Assembly: GCF_028583425.1 (NCBI RefSeq)
Contig: NC_072796.1
Location: 141,245,464 to 141,309,463, forward strand
Direction of reading: 5' to 3'
DNA length: 64,000 nt
Origin: Eublepharis macularius
Lineage: Eukaryota; Chordata; Lepidosauria; Squamata; Eublepharidae
Program-made: the position numbers and the translations under genes
Notes under the pieces: model-generated
Seen by the model: only the letters and a program-made list of their open reading frames with translations
The model's database searches: none
What the model was told of the DNA's origin: nothing
Shown: piece by piece, positions 43,713 through 56,400 of the stretch
Layout: the number at the start of each line of letters is the position of its first letter
How positions within the stretch are numbered: position 1 is the first letter of the stretch

Positions 43713-46700
43713 AGGTCAAGAGTTGGAGAGCAGGGCTGAGCGAGGGCCTTTTTTCCTTGATCCACGTTTGCTTTTCTGTTGAAGGGAGCTGGACCTGACC
43801 AGAGGGGCTGCAACTCCTTCGCTTCTGCCCATATGTGAGGCTGCCGGTCCTCCAGGGAAGCTACTCTTTGGTCCATGGGGGTGTGACTTTGCAATGCATG
43901 TTTGTGCAGGTCCAGTTCATGTCGCAGGGGCATGTAGTGTAGATAATCCTGGATTAGACCCCCGTATTTAACCCTAAGAAGGAATTCTAATCTGAGCACC
44001 GACACCCCATCAAATCACCTGGTGCGGCTCGCTTGCTTTTGAGCCACCTGAGTTTAGTTTGGCTAAACTTGACCCCCACAGTAGTGCCCTTTGGCCCCTC
44101 CACACATGTAACTTGGACAAATGGAGGCTGCAGCCCTTCTGTGCATGGAAGACTCAACATCATGAAGCGACATCCCTTGTGCTCCATCACAGCAGCTGCC
44201 AATACCCAGCTGAGAGTGCCCTGGGTGTAGTGCAAACTCTAACAGGCAGACCCCGACCAAGTTATTGAAGTCCAGTGTTCTCTGGCTCTCAGTCCTCTAC
44301 GTGAAGTCACGTGCCATAGGAAAAGGCAAAAGCTTGCGGCCCTAAATAATCCTTTGGGATGAATCCATTCATTGTCATTTTTCCCCTTCTTCAGCTAAAA
44401 GGATCTCTGTCGGGGTATAGATGTATTCCACCTGGCTTGAAAGACTACTACAAATTTGGCATTTGGGCAGAAGGGGGGAAAAAATAGGGAAACATTCTTG
44501 GAAATAGAATTTGTTAGAAGAGCATCTTACAGAAGGAGGGATAGTACTCAAACCTAAAGGGAGTCTGCAGTCTCTCTCCTGTAGCTGAAGTTGCATAAAA
44601 TGCTGCTTGGGAGAGAATCTAAAAGGGAAAGTTAGACTGTACATTGATGGTAGTCTTTGCCTACTGGGGAAAGCCAAATTCGGGCAAAATTCGGGCTTCA
44701 GCTGCATGTGAGCATCCAGACTGGCTGCTGCTAGCCACATGGCCCTAAGTGGCTTGAGTCATAAAATGTTGGAGGAGGGTGCAGAGAAGCAGGGCATATC
44801 TCAGTCCTAGTGGAGGAAGTTAAAGCGGTTGAAACTTAGCACAACCATTATGATACATTAGCTGGAACACTGGCATTTTACACCAGAGGGACCTGGGTCC
44901 AAAGATATGCTGAGCTGTGGAGCTTGTTGGGGTGGCCTGTAACCACTCATCTCTCAGCCTTAATTATCTCCCAAGCTTGTTATAAAAATAAAACGAGGGG
45001 CGGGCACACTCTTGGTTGTGCCTGGAGCTTCTTGGAGGAAGAGCGGGAGAAAAACTTGAGTCCCTGCTGCTCATATCAGCATTTGAAGTGTCATCTCTGT
45101 GCTTCTCCCACTCCTGATGCTCTTCCTGTAGTGAGCCAAGACACCCTCTTCAGTTGGGCACCGGGCAAGGAGGAAGGGCTTGCTTAGGGAAGACCTGCAC
45201 CATTTTTGCTTCTGGACAGCGCACTTCCCATCCTGGCAGTTAGTGACTGGGTTGGGTAGGAGGAATACCTTGTGACTGCCGTGTCCAGTCCCCTGTGAAT
45301 AGAGCTAATGATGCTTCGGCACCAGAGAAACGATTGGCGTCAGGCACATCCTAGCAACAACTGCTTTCAGGGACTTCTGCGGTGGAGCTGCGGCAAGTGG
45401 TGCTGAACGCTTGATAGAATGGGCAGCTGGGGTAGACAGAGACCAAGCAAGCAGGCGCATTGGCCTGGTTTCTCGTTTCCTGAATTCGGGCCTTCCCTCG
45501 CAGTGCTTCAGCCATAGGCAACAGCTGTGTTGGTAAACTCCAATCTGAGGCTAAATTTCTTCTTCTTTCCTTGACATTTGAGAGAGTAGCAATTAAAGAA
45601 TGACCATGCCGTGGTTTTGTTCCTCCTAACGGAACAGGTGAGCAGGCACTCAAGTGTGAAGCTCAGGGCAAGGGGCAGCTCACCGTTCCCCCCCCCCATG
45701 CAACAGGTGTGTTTGGGGGGGGGGTTCTCCCCTAGGTGAATATCCTGTTTCCACAGCTGCTGCTCAAATCCAGGTGGTTTCACCTGTCCTAGCTGTAGTT
45801 ATGTATTGGAGTCCCAGGTGAGACTGTGCCTGGCCTAACCCAGTTGAAAACTGTGCTTGTGTATGTGTATAACTAGTACCCCTGAAAACGATGAGTGAAA
45901 GTACTAAGTTAGCATCTGGAACAGCAGCTGCGTAGGCAAGAAGCCACAGCTAAAGTTGGAGGCTTCACCCTTTTGTTGACATACGGGTATCCAAAAGCAA
46001 GAGTGGCCAGACCTCAGTCAGGACATTTTGTTAGGCCGCCGGTGACCCAAGAAATGATACAGTTACACTTTCAAAGCTAGCACCTACCCACACACCCCAA
46101 AATGGTGTGGCCTGTTCTGCCCCGGCCCTTCTCTGCCGTCTCATTGCCTGGCCTGTGTGTTGCAGCCCCCCCCCAGACCAGTCCATCTGCACTACCCCAT
46201 CCTTTAGGGAGGAGAGGTATTTTGCTAAGGGTTTGTAATGCCCCTTTGCTTGGTCTGGGCAGGAAAGAAAATGGCCTGGGCTTTTTAAATCTAAAAAGCA
46301 ATTTTGAGTGTTCTTGACACATACCATAATTAGCTCCCGAGGGGTAGCCAGAGTTAAATCTGTCAAAAGAATGAATGCAGAATGTATTTTTCATGCTTTC
46401 TGTAGAAGAGCGCACTAGCAGATCTCAGGGCGTGACACGCCATAGAGGCAGTGAGCTGAAGCCCACAGAAACTTATACTGGATCCAAAAGGCTAGCCTTG
46501 CAGGATGCACAACGCTCCTGGCTGTTTTCACAACTCGTCTACCTCCAGTGCGCCAGCCAGTTGTGCAGGGAGAAGGTGGTAGGCCCTCTGCCTGAAGGCT
46601 GTGCTGTTCTTAAGAAGCACCAAGGAGGTGCATCAACAAAAGCGGCCCCTGGGTCGTTGGTTAGTCTTCATAAGGTGACTTTTTGCTTTGGGGCCAAGGT

Positions 46701-46790
46701 GGCTCCCTGCCACGCCGCCTCTTTGCTGTTTCCATGAGCCTCCATGTGCAGAGGCAGTCTACTGCGCCCCGCCCCGCCCCCCTGGGCGTG
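43713..46790. other. EEF1D-NAPRT intergenic spacer
   Basis: About 3 kb with no supported gene. Only low-complexity C and G runs near 45690-45720 stand out. Frames here are short and unlike known proteins. Confidence 0.5.
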
Positions 46791-46793
46791 TAT

Positions 46794-46968
46794 GGTGGCA
46801 GTAGGGTTGCCAGCTGATGGGGGGGTGGAGCCTGGGGGGGTGGAGTTGGGGAGGATACAATGCCCCAGAAGCATTTTCTCCGGGGAAACGGATCTCTCGC
46901 CTGGAGATGAGCAGCAATTCCGGGGGGTCTCCAACCAGCACGTGGAGGTTGGCAAGCCTCGGCGGCAG
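46794..46968. mobile_element. hAT-like MITE A upstream of NAPRT
   Basis: Element 46802-46960 with TAGGGTTGCCAGC at the left and GGAGGTTGGCAAGCCTC at the right; flanks GGTGGCAG and GGCGGCAG match at 7 of 8 positions. It ends 186 bp before the NAPRT start codon, inside the CpG island. Confidence 0.75.
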
Positions 46969-46969
46969 C

Positions 46970-47420
46970 TGCCGGGGCTTCCCTGCGGCCGAGCCTGGCT
47001 GCAAGGCTGCGGGGCCAGCTGCGGGGGGCGACGGCGCGCCCTGCGGGCGGCCTGCCGGAAGGGGGCGGGCAGGCGCCGGGGCCCGCCCGCCGCCCCTTCC
47101 CACGTGCGGCGCGGCCGGGCGCTCCGAGGCGGCCAGGCAGGCAGGCATGGGCGCGCCGGGGGGGCGGCTGCGCGGCTCGCTGGCGCTGCTGACCGACCTG
47201 TACCAGTTCACCATGGCCTACGGCTACTGGCGCGCCGGGCGGCACCGCGAGCCGGCCGAGTTCGAGCTCTTCTTCCGCCGCTGCCCCTTCCAGGGCGGCT
47301 TCGCGCTGGGCGCCGGCCTGAGCGAGTGCCTGGCCTTCCTGCGCACCTTCCGCTTCTCCCAGGCAGGTGGGTCGGGCGCCGCGCCTGCCCCGGGCAAGGG
47401 CGGCGGGGGGGGGGGCCTGG
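46970..47420 (+). promoter_or_regulatory. NAPRT CpG-island promoter
   Basis: Very GC-rich sequence around exon 1 with no TATA box and many CpGs. The transcription start probably lies shortly before 47147. A GC-box-like CCCCGCCCCGCCCC also lies upstream at about 46768. Confidence 0.6.
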
Positions 47421-50400
47421 CCGTCCTCGCAGGGGGGTCGGGCGGGCAAAGAGGCGGCTGCTGTCGGGCGGCGGGCCGGGTTGGACCGCAGAGAGTCGGG
47501 GCCGGCGGCGCCGTCGAAGCCAAGCGGATTTCCAGGGCAGGAGCTGCGCTCGGGGGGCTGAGAACTCTGCCCGAAGACTCTTGCTGATTTCGTAGAGGTG
47601 GAAGGGAACTCCGGGGTCATCTAGTCCAACCCCCTGCGCAGTGCGGGAAATTCACAACTACCTCCCCTCCCCCAACCCCCCCCCCGTGCTCCCTGCTCCA
47701 TGCCCAGAAGGTGCCAGAACTCCATCAGGATCCCCGGCCAAACTGGCCGGGAGAAAATTCCTACCTGACCCCAAGGTGGCGATCGGCCTTACCCTGGGCA
47801 TGTAAGAAGGGGCCAGGAGGCCTAAGCTCTGATGTAACCCACTCCCCCCGTCTCATGATTTGCTTCCCCCCCCCCGCCACCCCTCCCGGCCCGTGGAAGG
47901 CTCCAAGAATTTGGCAAGGAATCCAGATGCTCAAATCGTCTGAATTCTTTAGAACAATGGAGGATAGCGAAGAAGTGGAGGGGAGAGCCATGTGAGCCGC
48001 TTTGGGTCCCGTCCCCCCTTGGGGGGAGAGGCAGGGTAAGGTAAAGGCAATCAAGAGACAGAATCAAACCAGACTCCAGAATCATTGCCGTGCCATGAAA
48101 GAGGGCACCCTTCCGGACGCTGTGGTTCCCCTGCTCAGTGCCCTTCTTCCCTTAGCTCCCTCATCCATCGCAGGGGGGGCAGGATGAGAGCTAAGCGTGG
48201 TTCTTAAATTCCCGGAGGCCCCCAGTTCCCATTTGATGTATGGGACTGGGTACCAGAGCAGAGCACACCTGCTCCAAAATAAGAGCCCCCGTTTCGCTCT
48301 TTCCATATATTATTCCTAGGGGTGGAGTTAAGAAAAAGACTTCACGGCTTTGCCTGCTTGGAGACTTTTTCTTGCAAAATCTATGCATGTGAACTTGTGA
48401 GGGGAGAAGCCCCAGTGTCCCTGTTTTGTGAGACCCTTACCCAAGACGCTGGATCTTTATTAGACCAAGGCAGCAACGGTTGGCAAAAGTAAAGGTAAAT
48501 TGATTAGAGACACTCAAACTGCTGCACTTCAGGCGAATCTGACAACGTGCGTATCTTGCCAAGTGATCGGCCATTCTTCTACCTTACAAACAACAACGTC
48601 AGAAAATTGTTTGCAAAATCAAGATAGTTGGCAGGATATTAAACAAGCTGAAGTCATTAATTTTCTAAAAAGTTGGCAGATCATATACTGCCTGAAGGGG
48701 TGAAATTTGGCACCCATCGAACACCTCTGGTTATTTTTAAGAGGGGCACATCTGTGATTTGATAAGAGAATGCTGGCACATCAAAGCCATACACCTCCCA
48801 GCACCTCTCTTGTTTGACTTATCTTTTTACCTATGCTGCAGTTCCTACAAAGAAGCAATAAAAGTAGGGGAAAGGGCGATTCTGGAAGGAGGCAGGCCCT
48901 GGAATAGCACTCAGAGAAGCAAAGGCTTATAGCTAAAGTTTTATAACTATAAACATTTCCCTAACAGAACTCTCTGATCACCAGCGTGGAAAAGGGTGCT
49001 TTGAGGGACTCATCTATATGAGTTAGCCGTGTTAGTCTAGTTGCAAAATAGTAAAGAGTCCAGTAGCACCTTTAAGACTAACCAACATTATTGTAGCATA
49101 ATCTTTCGAGAACCACAGCTCTTTTCATCAGAGACGAAGAGAGCTGTGGTTCTCGAAAGATTATACTACAATAAAGTTGGTTCATCTTAAAGGTGCTACT
49201 GGACTCTACTATTTTTCATCTATATGTGAATCTCTGGTGGAGAGCTATGCCAAAGGAGACCATTTCCCTTTAGGGGAAGGAGAACCTATTCCTTGATTAA
49301 GAGCTGGTGTGGTGTAATGGAGCAAGATTCAGTAGGGTTCAGTAGCACCTTAAAGACCAACTAGATTTCCAGGGTATGAGCTTTCGAGAGTCAGAGTGCC
49401 TCCTGATCTGGGAGCCCCAGATTACATTCCCTCCCCCTACCCCCCAAACCTGGTATTAAAGTCTCTAGGTGGCCTTAGGCCAGTGACTGTCTCAGCCTAA
49501 CCTACCACACAAGGTTCTTGAGAAATAACATAGAGGAGGAGGGCACAGCATATGCCAGGCTGAATTTTTGGGAGGACAGAAGAGGTAAAAAGGTGCTAGA
49601 CAGTCTGGAGAACAAGGCACATTCGATTCTATTCTTCATATACATCTCTATATACGTTGGTTCTTGTTTCTGTTCTAATTATAGAACCCTGTGTCACTTT
49701 TTTTATTTTATAGAAATTTTTATTTAAAAAGAGAAGATATAAAAATAGAAAGTGCCGAAAAAGATTATACAAACACTACATTTGGAACTGAATTGAGACT
49801 TATATAAACTTACATAAACAATACATTTGGAATTAGTTTGAGACTTATGCGAGCGCTGCATTTAAAATTACATTGAACTAATAGAAAAGTACAATCAAAA
49901 TCTGACATAACTAAACGTAATTGTATAATGGCTCTCTTTCCTGCTCCTTGATTACTTATATGAACTATAATATCAACTTTTTGATTAGTCATTTCGCTCT
50001 GTTTTATCTTTTCTTTATACTGTTACCTTAATTAATGTTAATTTCTGCCTAAATAGTCAAAGAAATCCTTCCATTTCCCCCAAAATTCAGCTATTGGTTT
50101 ATTATGTACAAGAACCCTGTGTCACTTGAAAGACTACACATCCCTGCAGAATTTAGGGGACGTAGTGGCGAGGGCATCGTCTTTTGCAAGATGAAATGTC
50201 TGCAGTTTTGCTTGTTTACTGAAGGTCATCACACACATACACACACACAAAGTCAACTTATCGTGGTTATTTTAAAAGGTGTGCAAATAAACTTCATTCT
50301 CTGTAAAAAGTCAGATGAACTAAACCAAGAAAAGAGAGAACCATGTAATGAGTTTGCCTGCTGGTGATAGCAGATCACCACAACTCAAGATATTACAGTT

Positions 50401-53400
50401 TGACTGTGCTTCAGAGCTACACCTTTCCCCTTATAACTTTGCAAATAAAAGGCTTAGAGGCTTTTCTTTAAAATGGAAAGTGGGTCCTAGCACACAAATG
50501 CAATAGATTATTCTAATATGATCATGTGTATGAGCCAGTTTGGTGTAGTGGTTAAGAGCATGGGATTCTAATCTGGAGAGCCAGGTTCGATTCCCCACTC
50601 CTCCACTTGAAGCCAGCTGGGTGACCTTGGGGCAGTCGCAGCTCCCTCAGAGCTCTCTCAGCCCCACCCACCTCGCAGGGTATTTTGTTGAGGGGATAAT
50701 AATAATATACTTTGTGAGCCGCTCTGAGTGGGCATTAAGTTGTCCTGAAGGGCGGTATATAAATCGAATGTTGTTATTACTATATTCTTTTAAAAGTCTC
50801 TAGCATTCGGGGAGGAAATGACGGCTGTAGGGTCTGGGGGTGAGACAAGGACAATGTGAAGGAAACTGCTGTGTGGATTCTCAGTCGCTGCAGCAGCAGT
50901 GAGAACTAAACAGAATTTTTTCTCTGTGGAAGTAGCCATGGTAATTCCCTAAGCATTGTTACTACCCGGTAAATCTGCAGTTTCACTCCAAAAGTAAAAG
51001 AATCCAACGTTGTAGAAGCTGCCAGAGAACAAGTCTAGCATTAGCGGCTTTTTGCTTTCAGAGATTATCCTGTTTCTTATCTCGAAACGGTTTACTTTCT
51101 CTTGCTGTTTTCGAGTAATGTTGACATTTTCTGAACAGCAGATTGCACGGGCGTGGAGGAGGATGGAAGCTTATGCAGGCTGGAATGTCTCCTATGGTTT
51201 GGGGCTGTTGAGGAGCAGTTCTTTCTCCAGACAGGCACTGCTCTGTCCTAGGCAGCTATTTTCCAGTGGTTTCACCTTGGCAACTGTCCATTCTGATGCT
51301 GGATTGTGCAGCTGAACTCTTGACTGCTGGGCTGGTCGGAGGCTTTCTGTACGTTTCCATAAACTGCGGGAGAGACGTTGTAAAAAAAACTTGTGTTTAA
51401 TGTGGGGACGGGGGAGAGTACCAAGAAAAGAGGAAAAGATACTGTCTGCTTATTATAAGGTTTATTATAAGAACTGAAGTGCGTTTGGGGACACTGGCTG
51501 GGGTGCTCCGTTTGTCCTTGGTGCTCTAGACAGCTGTACGGGATCTGCTTCTTTTGATGTGTTCTAGATTGGTCCGTAAACCTTCGTTCATTGAGTCTTG
51601 AGTTACCTTCTGTCTATCGTTTCACCCCTCCAGCTGCACAACTCTACCTCCGAGTCTGGTTTTGGGTGCTGCTAGACTGCAGTGCAATCCAGAAACTGGT
51701 TCTGCCTTTCAGATCTGCCAGTGCTTCGTGAGTTGCTCTCAGAGTCCAAAGCTGCCCTAAACGGGATTGCGTCCCATGCTTTACAGGCAGGCACCTGTCT
51801 CTGGCATTGCCAGTTCAAAGGACCACACAGAAGAGGGAAAGTTCTCTGTGACTGGGGGGAGCTGCCACCATACTAGGCTGGATTGTCCAATGGTGAAAGG
51901 CAGCATCTCGTGTTCAGTGGCCAAAGGACCCCCCCCCCCCGCCCCATCTGATAGATATGGAGATTTTTTTGTTGCAGTGATAGAGATTAAAACACATTGC
52001 AGAAAGCAGTACATTTGTATTCTAAGTGAACTTCTAAACTTTGCATGAACGATGGTTGTTGTGGATTTTCCGGGCTGTATAGCCGTGGTCTTGGCATTGT
52101 AGTTCCTGATGTTTCGCCAGCAGCTGTGGCTGGCATCTTCAGAGGTGTAGCACCAACTGTCTTTTGGTGGTAGCCGTGTTAGTTGCAAAATATTAAAGAG
52201 TCCAGTAGCACCTTTAAGACTAACCAACTTTATTATAGCATAAGCTTTCAAGAACCACAGCTCTCTTCGTCTCTGTGGTTCTCGAAAGCTTATGCTACAA
52301 TAAGGTTAGTCTTAAAGGTGCTACTGGACTCTTTACTAAAGGACATAAATAGGTGTGGGTCTCTGAATGCTGGGAGAGCCCCTGAAGTATGCAGGAAAAC
52401 CTTGGACTGATGACGTGAGCCTTCACCTCCCTTAACACACCCTGGAGCTCTGGGCCCATGTGCAGAGGGTTGGCTCAGAACTGTTGGCAATAGACTCTGA
52501 CACTCAGGTGCAAGCCCTTGGCTATAAGAGGTGAGAGGTTGGCCTACTATTTGTTTGCTTCTGCTCAGCTGGGCTGGCTTTCAGCAGCCGGCTTTCTTCA
52601 CCGCATCCTTGAAGCATCAACGGCTTCTTTCCAGGTATCTGGTGGTTTGGCGGAGCCTTTTGCTGGTTGCATCATGTTCCTGCTGGAGTTGGTTGCCAAA
52701 GGAGAGCTCTGTGCCATTTTGCAAAGAAAGCTCTGCAGCACAATTAGAGAAGGCACGTCTGGGGGGTGGGTGGGGTTGCATGTTTTCACATCTCTGACAG
52801 ACTTAGGGGAGAAAAAGGAGAAAGAACCAGCTCCCCCCTTGCAATCCAGAGCTCTCACAGTGAACGATTGCAAGTTCCTGTTGGTGCTTCACAGGGAAAG
52901 GTGATGAGCCAGTTCACGTGAGCTCTCAGGCGCCTGTGGAGGGTGGGTGTCTGCCACGCCTGCCCCTCTACTCGTGCCAAGTCTTTCCTGGCTTCAGCAG
53001 AGCAGCCACTGATGCGGTCCATCCGTGAGATGCTCTTGGGGACTTTCTCTGCGGTTTCCCCACTTGAGCTCCCTCCACAGCCACGACTGGGTGTGTAGAG
53101 AGGAAAGGCAAACTGGACTCCCCTTTACCTTGCTCTTCTTTACCTCCTTAGCCAGAGATTTTTGCAGATTGATACCGGCAATACTTGCAAACAGCTCCCA
53201 AAGTGAGCTAAAAGCATTTAAAGAAATCAATATTTTACAAGTATTTGCAAATTAGGTCTTTTAGGCAATAACAGTGCAATCCTCAGAAGAGTTATTCCAG
53301 TCTAAGCCCATTGAAATGAATGGGCGTAGACTGGAGTAACTCTTCGGAGGATTGCGCTGTAAGTTACATAGACCAATTGGCTACCTATCAGTTACCGTGC

Positions 53401-56400
53401 TCAGTTCAAGGTAATGGTTATTACATACAAGGTCCTTCACGGCCTTGGTCCAGCATACCTACGGGACCGCCTTTCTCCCCATGTCCCTCCATGGCAGCTT
53501 TGCTCATCTGAACAGGGTCTCTTGCAGGTGCCAGGCTGCACACGGGTGAAATCAACAGCAGCCTGTACACGGGCTTTCTTTGTGGTGGCCCCTACCCTGT
53601 GGAACGGCCTGCCTGAGGAGATCAGGAGAGCCCCCACCCTCCTGGCTTTCCACAAACAATGCAAAACTGAATTCTTCAAAAAGGCCTTTTTTCTCATCTA
53701 AGACGGTGGTATTGTAGGAAAGGGATCCCAGATGCTTCTCTAATGAGTTAAAAACTATAGACTTCACTATTATGTTGCCTTACATATTATCTATTGCTTT
53801 AAATATGTACTCCTGTATCCTACCTGTGCTTTATGTTGTTCAGTGTAAGTCCTAGAATTGATTATGTTCTGTTTCAGCAATTCCTCAACCCCATACTGGA
53901 TCCTTGCTAATACTATATCTTTGTAAACTTATATTCTTTTACCCCATGACATTGTTTATAGAAATGTTCTTGAAACTGTATGGAAATGCCTGCCCTTGTC
54001 CTTGCCACTGATGGTACTAATCTCACGCTATGTAATCCGTCTTGAGTCTCAGTGAGAAAGGCGGAATATAAATAAATAAATAATTGTAACAATAAGAAAG
54101 GTGCCTCTGGGAGCTTTCCTGAGATGCTGTGTGCAAGGTAGGCTTTTAAAAGACAAAGAGGGACGTGGTTGGTAGAGGAAGGGAAGCAAGTCGTACTTCA
54201 TAGCCTCAAATATAAAAGAGGGCGGGGGGGGGGAGTATATTACAGAAGGCATTTGACACCTCGAAAGTTGAGTGACATTTGATGTCATTAGAGGTAGTTT
54301 TGTTCTAATATTCATCCAGTTTTGGACAGAAGCTGTTGAACTGAAAAAGGAACTTATGGAATGTAATGGACTTCTGGGTATTCTAAGAGAGAGCCAGTTT
54401 GGCGTAGTGGTTAAGAGTGGCAGGACTCTAATCTGGAGAGCTGGGTTTGATTCCCTACTCCTCCACTTGAAGCCAGCTGGGTGACCTTGGGTCAGTCACA
54501 GCTCTTTATGAGCTCTCTCAGGCCCACCCACCTCACAGGGTGATTGTTGTGGGGATAACAATAACACACTTTGTAAACCGCTCTGAGTAGGCGTTAAGTT
54601 GTCCTGAAGGGCGGTATATAAATCAAATGTTGTTATTGTTAAATTTGCTTCTGGGGTGCCTCAAAAACCCTTCAGCGGAAGCTTAGGTAGCTCTTTACCA
54701 AGGAGTAGCTATTAGCCATGATGGCTAAATGGAACCTCCATGTATAAAGGTAGCATATCTTTGAATACCAGTTGCTGGAGAACATGCAGTGGGTGGGCCC
54801 AGTAGCAGTTGTGTCTTTCTTGTGGGCTGCCAATGGGCCACTGTTAGAAACAGCGTTCTGAACTAGATGGACCTTTGTTCTGATCCATCCAGACTATTCT
54901 TTACTGATTTCATATGTAACTTTTGGGACGGCGGGATCAAGGAAATTGCTGGGCCTTCCAACAAAACCAGAAATCTTAAAAGTGGCTTTGGGGGGATGCA
55001 TGAGATCTATTTAGGTTTGGGCTGGTTAAAAACCATTTATTCTCATCTGGAACCAATACAGGAATCTGTTGCAATTGTCTTGGAAATTTTTTCCCCACCA
55101 CTCTGAGTATGTTTTATTGTGTTTTATTGGAACATGCTAATCCTGGCCTTGTAATTATTGCGGTTTGTTAATAAAAAAAATCCAGGTCTGAAGAGTGCAG
55201 CGCAGTACATATCTTTCCCCCTGGCTTTTAAAACTTCACTGCTGAGAGCCATCTCGTTTTAAAATGTTTTTAAAAAGCTGTTTAGAGATTCATGAGAGCT
55301 GCCGAGCTTCCTGAAGAAAGGCGTTCAGCTGAGAACGTCTCAATGTGGGCCCTTGTTGTGCAAGCTTGGAATATGGACAGCAACGTGCTTCCGGCCCAGG
55401 CCGAAAGCAACCGGGTGCTAAAGTTGCGTCTGCTCAGGCTCGGTGCTACACGCGGGACGACTCTTAAAGAGCTGCCAGCCCTTTTGCTTCGCAACAGGGA
55501 GAGCCGAGCGGAGAGGAAGTGGATTCGTAAGCTGGATATGAGCCGGCGGTGTGATGCAGTTGCAAAGAAGGACAGTGTGCCTTCAGGCTGCGTTGACCGA
55601 AGAGCAGGAGGCAAGGCGTGTGGAATAACGGTTCTCAGTTGAAGTCCTGTGTTCAGTTCTGGGTGCCACTTTTTAAGAGACGAGACAGATTGGATAGCCC
55701 GGGTGAGCCTGATCTTGTCAGATCTCAGAAGCTAAGCAGGGTTGGCCTTGGTTAGTAATTGGATGGGAGACCTCCAATGAAGACCAGGGTTGCAGAGGCA
55801 GGCAACGGCAAGCCACCTCTCTTAGTCTCTTGCCACGAAAACCCCACCAGAGCGTGTCATAAGTCAGCTATGACTTGAGGGCACTCACCACCACCAGGCA
55901 GATGGGAGAGGGCTTAGAAGAAGGCAGCGGGGTGGGAAACAAGCCGTCCAAGGAAAGCTGAAGGGAGTGGGTGTGTTTAGCCTGGAGAAGAGAAAGCCAA
56001 GTGGGGACATGGTGGCCTGCCGTAAGTAGCTGAAGGCAAAAGCAAGAAATGGCAGTTCCTGCCAAAATACCGATTGGGGAAAAGAACGGAAAATTCCCTG
56101 CAGGAAACAATAAAACTCAATGTGCAAAATATCTCTTATATTAATAAATATTTGATTTACAAAGTGCACGTGCCTCTTACTTCTTCAAACATTGTTACAA
56201 TTTCATTCGTGCCCGCAATTCCTAAACATACAATAATCCAAAAACAGCGCAGTGTGCAAATAGATTTGAGAGTAGGTAAAAACTCAGTCCGGCTTTAATC
56301 CTTCAAATGCTTTTATAGTAGGTTTGTTCATTCTTCTCATAATGCTATTTCAATCCCAGGTTCTTCCAGGTAGGTCATACCATTCTCAAAGTAAAGGGGA

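Noticed and set aside
46661-47620. 319-aa reading frame on the minus strand over NAPRT exon 1
   Set aside because: It is antisense to the NAPRT CpG island; long frames are expected in very GC-rich DNA, and composition (Ala, Pro, Arg) is that of a frame shadow.
49683-50127. LTR-type element suggested by the direct repeats
   Set aside because: The repeats are a 17-bp target duplication and the insert ends in L1 ORF2 with an A-rich tail, so it is a LINE.
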